Made by a program: the position numbers and the translations under genes | Shown: piece after piece, positions 1 through 5,559 of the stretch | How positions within the stretch are numbered: position 1 is the stretch's first letter | How the letters are laid out: every line of letters begins with the position of its first letter | Assembly (NCBI GenBank): GCA_034505795.1 | Contig: JAPDQM010000159.1 | Location: 1 to 7,387 of the forward strand | Reading direction: 5' to 3' | DNA from: Thermofontimicrobium_A sp034505795 | Lineage (GTDB): Bacteria; Zhuqueibacterota; Zhuqueibacteria; Thermofontimicrobiales; Thermofontimicrobiaceae | Length of the DNA: 7,387 bases | The notes under the pieces: generated by a model | The model's database searches: none | Told to the model about the DNA's origin: nothing | What the model saw: only the letters and a program-made list of their open reading frames with translations

Positions 1-1
1 A

Positions 2-88
2 AAGGCACAAAGCTTTCCTAAAGAATATGCTTGTAACATCTGCGGCTGTCTTATTACCCGTGGAGCAAATTTCAGTTATCATCAGTAA
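2..88 (+). CDS. possible C-terminal end of an unidentified protein (partial)
   Basis: The frame entering from the left edge is open for 28 codons and stops at TAA 86-88. It is rich in cysteine, with a CNICGC motif at 32-49, and ends FSYHQ. The cysteine cluster could be a metal-binding or Fe-S tail, but the fragment is too short to assign. Upstream sequence is missing, so this may be a chance open frame. The promoter-like site at 156-184 begins about 70 bases after the stop, which would fit a gene end here. Confidence 0.25.
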   Translation, partial: KAQSFPKEYACNICGCLITRGANFSYHQ

Positions 89-155
89 TCCATTCTACCA
101 GCGGCTAAAATATACTGAATATTGAAAAACTTATCAAGCATTTTTAAAATGCTCC

Positions 156-184
156 TTGACATTTATAAAAAACATTTGTATCAT
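156..184 (+). promoter_or_regulatory. sigma70-like promoter, no clear gene downstream
   Basis: A perfect TTGACA (156-161) is followed after exactly 17 bases by TATCAT (179-184), one mismatch from the TATAAT consensus. The spacer is AT-rich. Transcription would start near 191. No convincing gene follows: the first ATG frame (246-383, 45 codons) resembles nothing I recognise. The transcript could be a small RNA, a leader of a lost gene, or absent. Confidence 0.4.
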
Positions 185-269
185 ATTTCTGAGAATATAA
201 ACCTATCATTCGCAACTTGCTTCACAACAGGGAGGGCTTGAGCCCATGAGGAACATCATTTTTTGTGGA

Positions 270-290
270 GCGATCATGCTTCAAGATCGC
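270..290. repeat. short inverted repeat (GCGATC...GATCGC)
   Basis: GCGATC at 270-275 and GATCGC at 285-290 are perfect inverted arms around a 9-base loop in which two further pairs can form. It is followed by no T-run, so it is not an intrinsic terminator. It could be one member of a dispersed hairpin family, but no second copy is seen in this window. Confidence 0.3.
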
Positions 291-690
291 CATACTTCTA
301 TCCCACCCAAAAAACCGAAGCTGTCAGATCAAAATCATTGCGCTTACAATTTACCAACAGCCCATTTATATAGACTACCCTAAATTATAATCAAGAAGCT
401 AATAACAAAATCAATCTATTAAAAATTAGCGCTCAGTAATCTAATGTTGACAAATTAGATAAAGTTGGCAGCGCATTATGGAATCCCAATACTGAGCTCT
501 GGAAATTGCTTTATAAAGAAGCTGGGGCTAGGGGATTGGAAAATCGAATCGAAAAGAAAATAATAAAATGTCGAGTAAGGACCAAACGAAAAACAAAGAC
601 CCAACCTGGAAAATGTATACTAATTGGAAAAGAACTTTCCAATGATTAGTGGGGAAGCCCGAGATTTTTGGATAAATATAGATATTTTTT

Positions 691-765
691 CCTGAATCCA
701 GCTATGTCAAATTAAGGGATATTGGCAGCTAATCAATAGGTTATGCGCCGAATAATAACCGCTTT
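691..765 (+). pseudogene. possible remnant of a TonB-dependent receptor C-terminal region
   Basis: In the frame beginning CCT at 691 the sequence reads PESSYVKLRDI, then an in-frame TAA at 730-732, then SIGYAPNN. SusC/RagA-type TonB-dependent receptors commonly carry SYVKLRD(I/V)SLGYTLP close to their C-terminal strands, so the match in wording and order is suggestive. Upstream frames are broken by stops and no longer match can be followed. It is a weak call that rests on a dozen residues; coincidence is possible. Confidence 0.2.
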
Positions 766-769
766 TTTT
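739..769 (+). terminator. weak intrinsic terminator-like hairpin
   Basis: GGTTAT (739-744) pairs with ATAACC (755-760) around a 10-base loop, and seven T residues follow at 763-769. The stem is short and poor in GC, so efficiency is doubtful. It lies about 95 bases before the start of the secreted-protein gene and would end any transcript arriving from the left. Confidence 0.3.
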
Positions 770-863
770 CAGATGTCACTGATAGCTTTTCAAGGAATAG
801 ATGACGTATTAAATCGATTTTACCCTATTGATTTCAACGACAACAAGATATAGGAGACACACA

Positions 864-2981
864 ATGAAAAAGATTTTCTTTTTTTTCGTTTTTTTATGCA
901 CAGCAAGATTGTTTGCACAAGATTTTGCAGTTTTTACTGGATTGGGCGGAAACAATTCTTGGGATAATCCCGCCAATTGGAGCACCAATAAAGTGCCGGG
1001 GGAAACCGATGAAGTTTACATTCCGAAAGGTAAGAAAGCAGAACTTGGTCAATATTGTGGAGCGAAAAAGCTTACTATTGAAGGTTCAGTAGTTACTAAT
1101 AATAGAGATGTGTTTGTGGGATCAAACTTATGGGCTGAACAGCTCATTATTAAAAAAGGTGGAGAAATCGAGATGCAAGCGGCATTTATTATTCAGCCAA
1201 TAACAGACCGATTGAATATTGAGAACCAAGGCCTAATTTTTACAGATATGAACAAACCAACCAATCGTTTGGTCATCGGCGATGATTCTCCGGGCAAAGA
1301 TATTAGGATGAATATTTCTGGCGGGGAAATAACAAATGCCGATTTTCAATTTAATGGACTATCTCTGAACTTGAATGATGCGAATATTGTGGGTTTAGTC
1401 AACATTCACACAGATTTTATGTCGATGACTGGAGAAAGTGTAATTGATGCATTAGGAAGCGAACCCTTTAATAATTTTCCCATCAATATTTTTTTCAATA
1501 AAAAGTTTTTTGTGGACAAAGGCTGCGAAATCCGAGGTAATCAAATACCGAAAGATAATGGTCAGGATATTGATATTAGCGGAAATACTTTCATTAATTA
1601 CGGCACCTTATTGCCGGGAAGGGGTAATATAACCAATGGAGAAGTAGCTATTCGGGCACAGCATTTATACAATCACGGCAGCATTGGGGGTGGTTCTGGT
1701 TCAGCTTCAGGCAATATTTTGGGAAAGAAGTCAACGTTCGTCGAAGATAATCCTTTCAGTAACGTTATACTAAGCGGAGATTCGGTTGTTATTGCAATGC
1801 AGGACACCAGTATGATTCTGGCAGATACGCTAAAAGTTTACGGAAATCATATTGTGGTCGCAATTCAGATAGAAGCTGGCATCGCTTTATTCAACGGAAT
1901 CGAGTTTTACACACCTGCAGATGGGACAATTGACTTTACCCAAACAACAGTCAATAACGCCATTGCCGGCGGATACAGCAAACAGATTCACAGCAACCAT
2001 ATTCTGCCGGAAAATCAGGCACAAATACAAATGATCTTCTTTGGAAATGTCAATTTTTCCCCAGCTGATACTACAAAAACAGAGGCTACAGCATCTTTGA
2101 CCAACGGCTATGGTTTTGCGAATACAGATGGTACGCTTTGCCTCAATTTGCAGAATTTGAGTACAGCGGCTAAATCTATACATTATGAAGTCAGCTCTAA
2201 ACTCGGCTGGGTCAATTCTTTTCATGATAGCACTGCGGTATTAGCACCATTTGCTCTGGACAGCGCAAAAATTCCATATCACATTCCGCCCGAAACGATT
2301 CGAGGTGCTGAAGACTTAGTCCAAGTTCGAGTTTTAATCAACGGTATCATAATAGACACTGTCTATTCAACCATCACATGCTTAAGTAAATCTACAAACC
2401 CCGGAGAGTTGGCAATTATTAATATTACACCAACTGAAGTAAACATGTCGGTCGGAGAAAAGCAGCAGTTTACGGCAGTAGGTTTGACTGCCGATGCAGA
2501 CACTCTGGATTACTTCAAGCCGTCCTGGTCGGCAACCGGCGGAATGATTGATTCGACAGGACTTTACACAGCCACACAGGCGGGTAATTTCTTTGTTATT
2601 TGTGCAGATACTGCTGCAGGGAAGAATGCCACCGCTATGGTTCATGTCGGTCCTACAGAAGTTGAAACTGAAGATGGCTCAGTTCCTGCAAAATTTGCCC
2701 TGCAGCAGAATTATCCCAATCCATTCAATTCAATAACTAAGATTAAATTTTCAATTCCAAAATCATCTTTAAATTCTTCCTCCAAAGCCGACGGGACTTG
2801 GGTCAGTTTAAAAGTTTATGATATTTTGGGTAATGAAGTGATGACTCTCGTTAATGGATACAAATCGGCTGGTGTTTATGAAGTCGAATTAAATGCTTCA
2901 CAGCTTGCAAGCGGAGTATATATATATCAACTGAAAGGCGGAGCAGGCGTAAATGTTAGAAAAATGATTCTGATGAAATAA
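864..2981 (+). CDS. secreted protein with T9SS type A sorting domain
   Basis: This 705-residue protein has a lysine-led signal peptide, MKKIFFFFVFLCTARLFAQ. I chose the ATG at 864 over an in-frame ATG at 828 because AGGAG (852-856) lies seven bases upstream and the signal peptide starts exactly there. Residues about 20-60 carry a W-DNPANWS...P..D.V.I motif seen at the start of many secreted FCB proteins. The middle is asparagine/glycine-rich beta-type sequence, possibly a beta-helix or cell-surface beta sandwich. Residues about 515-597 match the bacterial Ig-like group 2 pattern (ITPTEVNMSVGEKQQFTA ... WSATGG ... G.YTA). Residues 611-705 are the FlgD-like sorting domain (QNYPNPFN, LKVYDILGNEV, ASGVYIYQL, KMILMK), which directs export through the T9SS and is usually cleaved. 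It is likely extracellular or surface-attached; the substrate is unknown. No catalytic motif is visible. It appears to be monocistronic. Confidence 0.9.
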   Translation: MKKIFFFFVFLCTARLFAQDFAVFTGLGGNNSWDNPANWSTNKVPGETDEVYIPKGKKAELGQYCGAKKLTIEGSVVTNNRDVFVGSNLWAEQLIIKKGGEIEMQAAFIIQPITDRLNIENQGLIFTDMNKPTNRLVIGDDSPGKDIRMNISGGEITNADFQFNGLSLNLNDANIVGLVNIHTDFMSMTGESVIDALGSEPFNNFPINIFFNKKFFVDKGCEIRGNQIPKDNGQDIDISGNTFINYGTLLPGRGNITNGEVAIRAQHLYNHGSIGGGSGSASGNILGKKSTFVEDNPFSNVILSGDSVVIAMQDTSMILADTLKVYGNHIVVAIQIEAGIALFNGIEFYTPADGTIDFTQTTVNNAIAGGYSKQIHSNHILPENQAQIQMIFFGNVNFSPADTTKTEATASLTNGYGFANTDGTLCLNLQNLSTAAKSIHYEVSSKLGWVNSFHDSTAVLAPFALDSAKIPYHIPPETIRGAEDLVQVRVLINGIIIDTVYSTITCLSKSTNPGELAIINITPTEVNMSVGEKQQFTAVGLTADADTLDYFKPSWSATGGMIDSTGLYTATQAGNFFVICADTAAGKNATAMVHVGPTEVETEDGSVPAKFALQQNYPNPFNSITKIKFSIPKSSLNSSSKADGTWVSLKVYDILGNEVMTLVNGYKSAGVYEVELNASQLASGVYIYQLKGGAGVNVRKMILMK

Positions 2982-3015
2982 TACGAATGCACCGTATCTT
3001 CAGAGGCAAAAAGCG

Positions 3016-3085
3016 GCATAACAATGGGGTCCAGCCGCCGTTGCTCCACTGAGCTACGCAACGCGGCTGAACCCGAACGATAGGC
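3016..3085. repeat. attC-like imperfect inverted repeat (integron recombination site candidate)
   Basis: GCATAAC (3016-3022) and GATAGGC (3079-3085) bracket a long hairpin. The arms 3027-3044 and 3058-3074 pair over 17 positions with one mismatch and one unpaired C in the left arm, around a 13-base loop. This is the attC plan: R-box, paired L-boxes with an extrahelical base, variable loop, second R-box. On the plus strand the left box plus AA is a good R'' but the right box reads GAT where GTT is expected. On the minus strand the GTTATGC end is intact. On that strand it lies 7 bases after the stop of the decayed TPR gene, as in a gene cassette. No integrase is present. There is no T-run, so it is unlikely to be a terminator. 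Confidence 0.4.
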
Positions 3086-3091
3086 CCATAT

Positions 3092-3480
3092 TTACAACTT
3101 TCTCTCCGCTTTCCTCGCCATTTCAAAGTGAGGATCTACTTCCATTGCTTTTTGGTATTCGCTTTCTCGCCAGATACCTCTTTTTCCACATTCTGTAAAC
3201 ATGTCCCCCCTGCAAATGGGCAAAGGCAAACGATGGCCGGTCATCTCATGGCTTGGGTTGCAAATATCTCCTTAAATTTGCTTTGCCGTTGCTCAGATTT
3301 TTTGGGACATTATCGCGAGCCGCCTGAAATGAAAATGCGCGGCAACCTGGTTGGCGCGTGATGACAATAAATTTTCAAACAGTGCGATGGCTTTATCTTT
3401 GGTTTTTGTTGGGCATAGCGGTAGCCTAATGAATCATAAGTCTGAAAATCATTGGGATTTGAAAATGATTGAAAAAGCAC
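3092..3480 (-). pseudogene. decayed TPR-repeat gene, left copy
   Basis: Read on the minus strand in pieces, this region spells a TPR protein paralogous to the open copy at 4370-4756. The pieces are NPNDFQTYDSLGYRYAQQ (from 3459 down), a frameshift near 3400, then KDKAIALFENLLSSRANQ, a TGA at 3293-3295, a one-base loss near 3276, a second TGA at 3246-3248, an extra base near 3160, then EYQKAMEVDPHFEMARK and a final TAA at 3092-3094. The DNA aligns almost without gaps to the right copy at an offset of 1313-1314. At least two stops and three frameshifts make it non-functional. It preserves N-terminal TPR sequence that the right copy seems to have lost, which suggests the ancestor was a longer TPR protein. 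Its 5' limit is uncertain. Confidence 0.8.
3348..3394. repeat. 47-bp direct repeat, left copy
   Basis: This block is identical base for base to 4662-4708 (offset 1314). It lies inside the decayed TPR copy and encodes the AIALFENLLSSRANQ segment on the minus strand. Identity falls off sharply on both sides, to clearly diverged sequence. The two copies are in the same orientation and bracket the toxin-antitoxin module. Confidence 0.9.
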
Positions 3481-3508
3481 TTGAAAAATAATGAAAGTTC
3501 ATTATATT
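3481..3508 (+). promoter_or_regulatory. promoter with an 18-bp palindromic operator candidate in its spacer
   Basis: TTGAAA (3481-3486) and TATATT (3503-3508) are each one mismatch from the sigma70 boxes and 16 bases apart. Between them lies a perfect palindrome at 3488-3505, ATAATGAA-AG-TTCATTAT, with 8-base arms and a 2-base centre. It fills the spacer and overlaps the -10 box. It lies 38 bases upstream of the ribbon-helix-helix stub at 3543. A repressor bound here would block RNA polymerase, the usual arrangement for an autoregulated antitoxin gene. Confidence 0.5.
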
Positions 3509-3542
3509 GTTGGTAAACTAAATTACATGAATGAGGTGCGTA

Positions 3543-3638
3543 ATGGCTGTCATGAATATCAGAATTGATACTCATAATAGAAAAGCATTAAAAGTGATTG
3601 CTTCAATCGAGGGGGAAAGAAACAAAAATTTTTCTTGA
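3543..3638 (+). pseudogene. N-terminal stub of a ribbon-helix-helix antitoxin-like protein
   Basis: ATG at 3543, with GAGGTG four bases upstream, opens a 31-codon frame reading MAVMNIRIDTHNRKALKVIA then SIEGERNKNFS and a stop. MxIRID in a leading beta strand followed by a basic helix (KALKVIASIEG) is typical of RHH/CopG-type antitoxins. In these the second helix follows a short turn, usually S-E-hydrophobic, exactly where this frame stops. Full-length relatives are about 60-90 residues, so the second helix and the toxin-binding tail are missing. The -35 box of the next promoter overlaps its stop codon. It may be a relic left when the following module arrived; a functional micropeptide cannot be ruled out. 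Confidence 0.5.
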
Positions 3639-3663
3639 CTTATAAGATATTTTTATTTATTAT
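3635..3663 (+). promoter_or_regulatory. promoter of the toxin-antitoxin operon
   Basis: TTGACT (3635-3640) and TATTAT (3658-3663) are each one mismatch from consensus, with an ideal 17-base AT-rich spacer. Transcription would start about 3670, roughly 45 bases before the antitoxin ATG. Confidence 0.55.
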
Positions 3664-3689
3664 GTACGTGTTATGCAAGTATGACGTAC
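3664..3689. promoter_or_regulatory. operator candidate: GTACGT ... ACGTAC inverted repeat
   Basis: GTACGT (3664-3669) and ACGTAC (3684-3689) are perfect inverted arms whose centres lie 20 bases apart, about two helical turns. They begin directly after the -10 box and cover the expected transcription start. Phd/YefM-type antitoxins bind palindromes in their own promoter, often with a GTAC core, so this is a plausible autoregulatory site. The role is inferred from position only. Confidence 0.45.
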
Positions 3690-3713
3690 GCATCTTTTGT
3701 GAGGAGAATAACA

Positions 3714-3950
3714 ATGAAGACAATCTCGGTAACTGAATTAAGAGGAAATATTTACAAAATACTTGATGAGGTATTAAATACGGGCATCCCAATTGAGATA
3801 AATAAAGGGGGGAAGAAATTAAAAATCATACCCGCAGAGAAGGTGGATAAGCTTCAAAATTTGGTTTCACGACCATATGTGATTAATGGAGATCCTGATG
3901 ATTTAGTGGACATTAGTTGGGAAAAGGAGGTGAATCTTGATTTACCTTGA
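3714..3950 (+). CDS. type II toxin-antitoxin antitoxin, Phd/YefM-like
   Basis: This 78-residue protein begins MKTISVTELRGNIYKILDEV, the typical Phd/YefM N-terminal fold in which the strand-helix (residues 1-24) forms a DNA-binding dimer. Strands IPIEINKGGKKLKIIP follow at 25-40. The C-terminal tail, residues 60-78 (DPDDLVDISWEKEVNLDLP), is acidic with a tryptophan and is expected to lie along and block the toxin's PIN active site. I chose ATG 3714 over the in-frame ATG at 3681 because GAGGAG (3701-3706) is seven bases upstream and the fold starts here; the 3681 start lies inside the operator. It overlaps the toxin gene by 14 bases, as is usual for such pairs. It neutralises the toxin and probably represses its own promoter. 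Confidence 0.88.
   Translation: MKTISVTELRGNIYKILDEVLNTGIPIEINKGGKKLKIIPAEKVDKLQNLVSRPYVINGDPDDLVDISWEKEVNLDLP
3924..3933 (+). promoter_or_regulatory. perfect Shine-Dalgarno site for the toxin's TTG start
   Basis: AAGGAGGTGA is a full-length match to the anti-SD end of 16S rRNA, inside the antitoxin coding region. It ends a few bases before TTG 3937. It decides the toxin start, since no ATG or GTG suits the N-terminus of the PIN fold. A strong SD with a weak start codon suggests toxin synthesis is tied to antitoxin translation. Confidence 0.75.
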
Positions 3951-4311
3951 TACTCATGTTGTTGTGTGGCTATATGCCGGAGAAATCAAAAGGTTGAGTG
4001 AGCAAGCCAGGTATCTAATAAATAATAATGAAGTTCTTATTTCACCAGTAGTTCGCTTGGAGTTACAATATTTATTCGAAATTCAACGTATCACTGATGA
4101 AGCCAAACTAATTGTGTCGGATCTGTCCGATAGAATTGGACTTAAAATCTGTGATGAAAATTTTAATACAATAATAAGCAACGCATTAAATTATTCCTGG
4201 ACTCGTGATCCGTTTGATCGTATTATTGTTGCTAATGCAGATATAACTCATAATATTCTAATAACAAAAGATCAGAATATTTTGAATAATTATAAAAGAG
4301 CAGTGTGGTAA
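3937..4311 (+). CDS. PIN-domain toxin, VapC-like ribonuclease
   Basis: This 124-residue protein is a compact PIN domain of the usual VapC length. It starts at TTG, giving MIYLDTHVVVWL with the first acidic residue D5. Further metal-binding residues follow in canonical spacing: E42 in RLELQYL, D91 and D94 in RDPFDRIIVANA, and D112 in ITKDQNI. These coordinate Mg2+ or Mn2+ for endoribonuclease cleavage; known VapC toxins cut initiator tRNA, other tRNAs or rRNA, and the target here cannot be predicted. It overlaps the antitoxin gene by 14 bases. All catalytic residues are present, so it looks active. The module is framed by the two TPR copies on the other strand. No clear terminator is visible between it and the convergent TPR gene 58 bases on. 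Confidence 0.9.
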   Translation: MIYLDTHVVVWLYAGEIKRLSEQARYLINNNEVLISPVVRLELQYLFEIQRITDEAKLIVSDLSDRIGLKICDENFNTIISNALNYSWTRDPFDRIIVANADITHNILITKDQNILNNYKRAVW

Positions 4312-4369
4312 ACCTTAACTGAATAACAAAGAAATGATATTGCAATAAAAAAATCGACAATTAGTCAAG

Positions 4370-4756
4370 TTAGGCTGCTTTTTTTAAAACGGTATATTTG
4401 GCTGGTGTTTGATACCCCACTGCTTTCCTCGCCATTTCAAAATCCATATCCAATTTTAGTGCTTTCTCATATTCATTTCTCGCCAAATCCTTCATTCCCT
4501 GCATTCTATAAATATGCACCAACAGATAACGGGCAAAGGCAAACGATGGTCGCTCATCAGACGGCTCGGTCTGCAGATATTTCTTTAAATTTTGCTCGCC
4601 TTTGTCTAAATTTTTTCCAGACATCACAACGAGCCGACTGAGGTGAAAATATAGAGTGAGTTGGTTGGCGCGTGATGACAATAAATTTTCAAACAGTGCG
4701 ATGGCTTTGTTGGATTCCTTACTACCCTTCGTTTGATTTAAATGTTTACTTTGCAT
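4370..4756 (-). CDS. TPR-repeat protein, short or truncated
   Basis: This open frame of 128 residues has alternating amphipathic helices. The clearest TPR unit is at residues about 74-113 (FARYLLVHIYRMQGMKDLAR, then NEYEKALKLD), and helices at 17-65 look like degenerate TPR pairs. TPR proteins mediate protein-protein contacts; no partner is evident and there is no signal peptide or membrane segment. The frame is open on past the ATG to about 4835 but with no other good start, and no ribosome site lies before the ATG at 4756. The left decayed copy carries more N-terminal TPR sequence. This is therefore probably the C-terminal part of a once longer protein, and expression is uncertain. It converges with the toxin gene. 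Confidence 0.6.
   Translation of the reverse strand: MQSKHLNQTKGSKESNKAIALFENLLSSRANQLTLYFHLSRLVVMSGKNLDKGEQNLKKYLQTEPSDERPSFAFARYLLVHIYRMQGMKDLARNEYEKALKLDMDFEMARKAVGYQTPAKYTVLKKAA
4662..4708. repeat. 47-bp direct repeat, right copy
   Basis: It is identical to 3348-3394, with an abrupt loss of identity on both sides. It lies in the open TPR copy, codons about 17-32. Recombination between the two copies would delete 1314 bases including the whole toxin-antitoxin module and fuse the TPR copies. Confidence 0.9.
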
Positions 4757-4905
4757 TAACGGATAGATGAAACCAACGGATAATTTTCCCCATGAATGTT
4801 TTATCTCGCTGGGATAACTGCGAAAATAGGCATATTAACAAAGTTCATTTCGCTTCAGTTATAGTGCCAGCAAATCGAATAGTTCCCAGGACTCATAATT
4901 ATGAC

Positions 4906-4934
4906 TTGACACTTTAAAAATAATTGTGCATATT
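4906..4934 (+). promoter_or_regulatory. promoter of the methyltransferase-amidohydrolase operon
   Basis: A perfect TTGACA (4906-4911) is followed after 17 AT-rich bases by CATATT (4929-4934), a fair -10 box with two mismatches. Transcription would start about 4941, ahead of the chosen ATG at 4980. This start excludes the in-frame GTG at 4926, which lies within the promoter. Confidence 0.5.
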
Positions 4935-4979
4935 AAGACTGTCAATTCAACCAGCTATTTCTTTGGTAGGGCCAATACA

Positions 4980-5555
4980 ATGCACCACACGCCAATTGCT
5001 GCTGGCGGTAGCAGCTTCGAGCTAATCAATTCCGCCAGGTTGTTTGGTGAAATTCATCTTAAAATGGGGATGCGCTTTCTGGACGTCGCCTGTGGCTACG
5101 GCTATTATTCAATAGCAGTTTCGCAATATGTCGGTGAAACGGGAAACGTTTGTGCGGTCGATTTGTGGCAGGACGGCATCGTTCATTTGTCAAATCATCT
5201 CAAAGCAAATTCCATCCATAATATTCATTCGGTGCTGGCTGATGCCAGAAAAATGATTCCACTGAAAAATTCCAGCGTCGATCTCTGCTTGCTGGCCACG
5301 GTGCTTCACGATTTTATGCATGAGAAAACTGAGGAGGGGGTGTTGAAGGAAATTCATCGCGTATTGAAAGCTGGAGGAAAATTCGCAATCGTCGAATTCA
5401 AAAAAATAGCCAGCAAGCCGGGTCCGCCAATCGAGATCAGAATCACTCCTGAACAGGTAAATAACGTTGTGATTCCGTATGGCTTTGAATTTTTGAAAAC
5501 AGTGGAAATTGGTCAGTTTCATTATTTATCACTTTTCGAGAAAATGGAAGCATAA
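4980..5555 (+). CDS. class I SAM-dependent methyltransferase
   Basis: This 191-residue protein has a Rossmann methyltransferase fold. Motif I is FLDVACGYGYYSIAVS (residues 33-48), the SAM-binding loop, with CGYG in place of the commoner CGTG. Motif II ends in the acidic residue D61 (VCAVD) that holds the ribose. D88 lies in the adenine-binding stretch, motif IV is DLCLLATVLHD (101-111), and RVLKAGGKFAIVEF (127-140) is the following loop and strand. The C-terminal PPIEIRITPEQV and FHYLSLFEK fit the UbiE/arsenite-methyltransferase-like group, but the substrate cannot be read; the cysteines needed for arsenite binding are not apparent. Start ATG 4980 has TAGGG eight bases upstream and is preferred to GTG 4926, which lies in the promoter. 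It is probably cytoplasmic and co-transcribed with the amidohydrolase four bases on. Confidence 0.85.
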   Translation: MHHTPIAAGGSSFELINSARLFGEIHLKMGMRFLDVACGYGYYSIAVSQYVGETGNVCAVDLWQDGIVHLSNHLKANSIHNIHSVLADARKMIPLKNSSVDLCLLATVLHDFMHEKTEEGVLKEIHRVLKAGGKFAIVEFKKIASKPGPPIEIRITPEQVNNVVIPYGFEFLKTVEIGQFHYLSLFEKMEA

Positions 5556-5559
5556 TGTT

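Larger units (their letters stand above)
89..863. other. gene-poor stretch with no convincing intact gene
   Basis: About 775 bases carry no reading frame with a good start, ribosome site and recognisable protein. Things seen inside it, listed separately where supportable, are a promoter-like site (156-184), a GCGATC/GATCGC hairpin (270-290), a short receptor-like remnant (691-765) and a weak terminator-like hairpin (739-769). A stop-free stretch of 69 codons at 440-649 has no ATG, GTG or useful start in frame and resembles nothing I recognise. The region is probably decayed coding DNA plus intergenic sequence. Confidence 0.55.

Noticed and set aside
447..452. Second perfect TTGACA in the gene-poor left region
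   Set aside because: No -10 box lies at 16-18 bases; the nearest TATGG-like sequence is too far away.
568..639. 23-codon ATG frame reading DPTWKMYTNWK
   Set aside because: It is too short, with no ribosome site and no recognisable family.
440..649. Stop-free stretch of 69 codons on the plus strand
   Set aside because: It has no ATG or GTG start in frame, no ribosome site and no family resemblance. A stretch of this length is expected by chance in a region this size.
740..746. GTTATGC, which could be an attC R' box
   Set aside because: No matching R'' with a paired hairpin lies within a normal attC length upstream. The bases are explained by the terminator-like hairpin.
1887..2225. Minus-strand open frame inside the secreted-protein gene
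   Set aside because: It is antisense to a well-supported coding region, with no ribosome site or domain.
3040..3060. tRNA D-arm-like GTAGCTCAGTGGAGC on the minus strand
   Set aside because: It is the loop and upper stem of the attC-like hairpin. No acceptor stem, anticodon arm or T-arm surrounds it.
3128..3361. Plus-strand open frame of 77 codons, similar to the one at 4405-4641 (shared NGQRQTM and ISLN words)
   Set aside because: Both are antisense to the duplicated TPR genes. Their similarity follows from the duplication, and the minus-strand reading has the TPR pattern.
4371..4377. TAGGCTG preceded by GTT (GTTAGGC at 4369-4375) as a second attC box after the toxin gene
   Set aside because: There is no paired R'' or hairpin between it and the toxin stop. 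It coincides with the end of the TPR coding frame.
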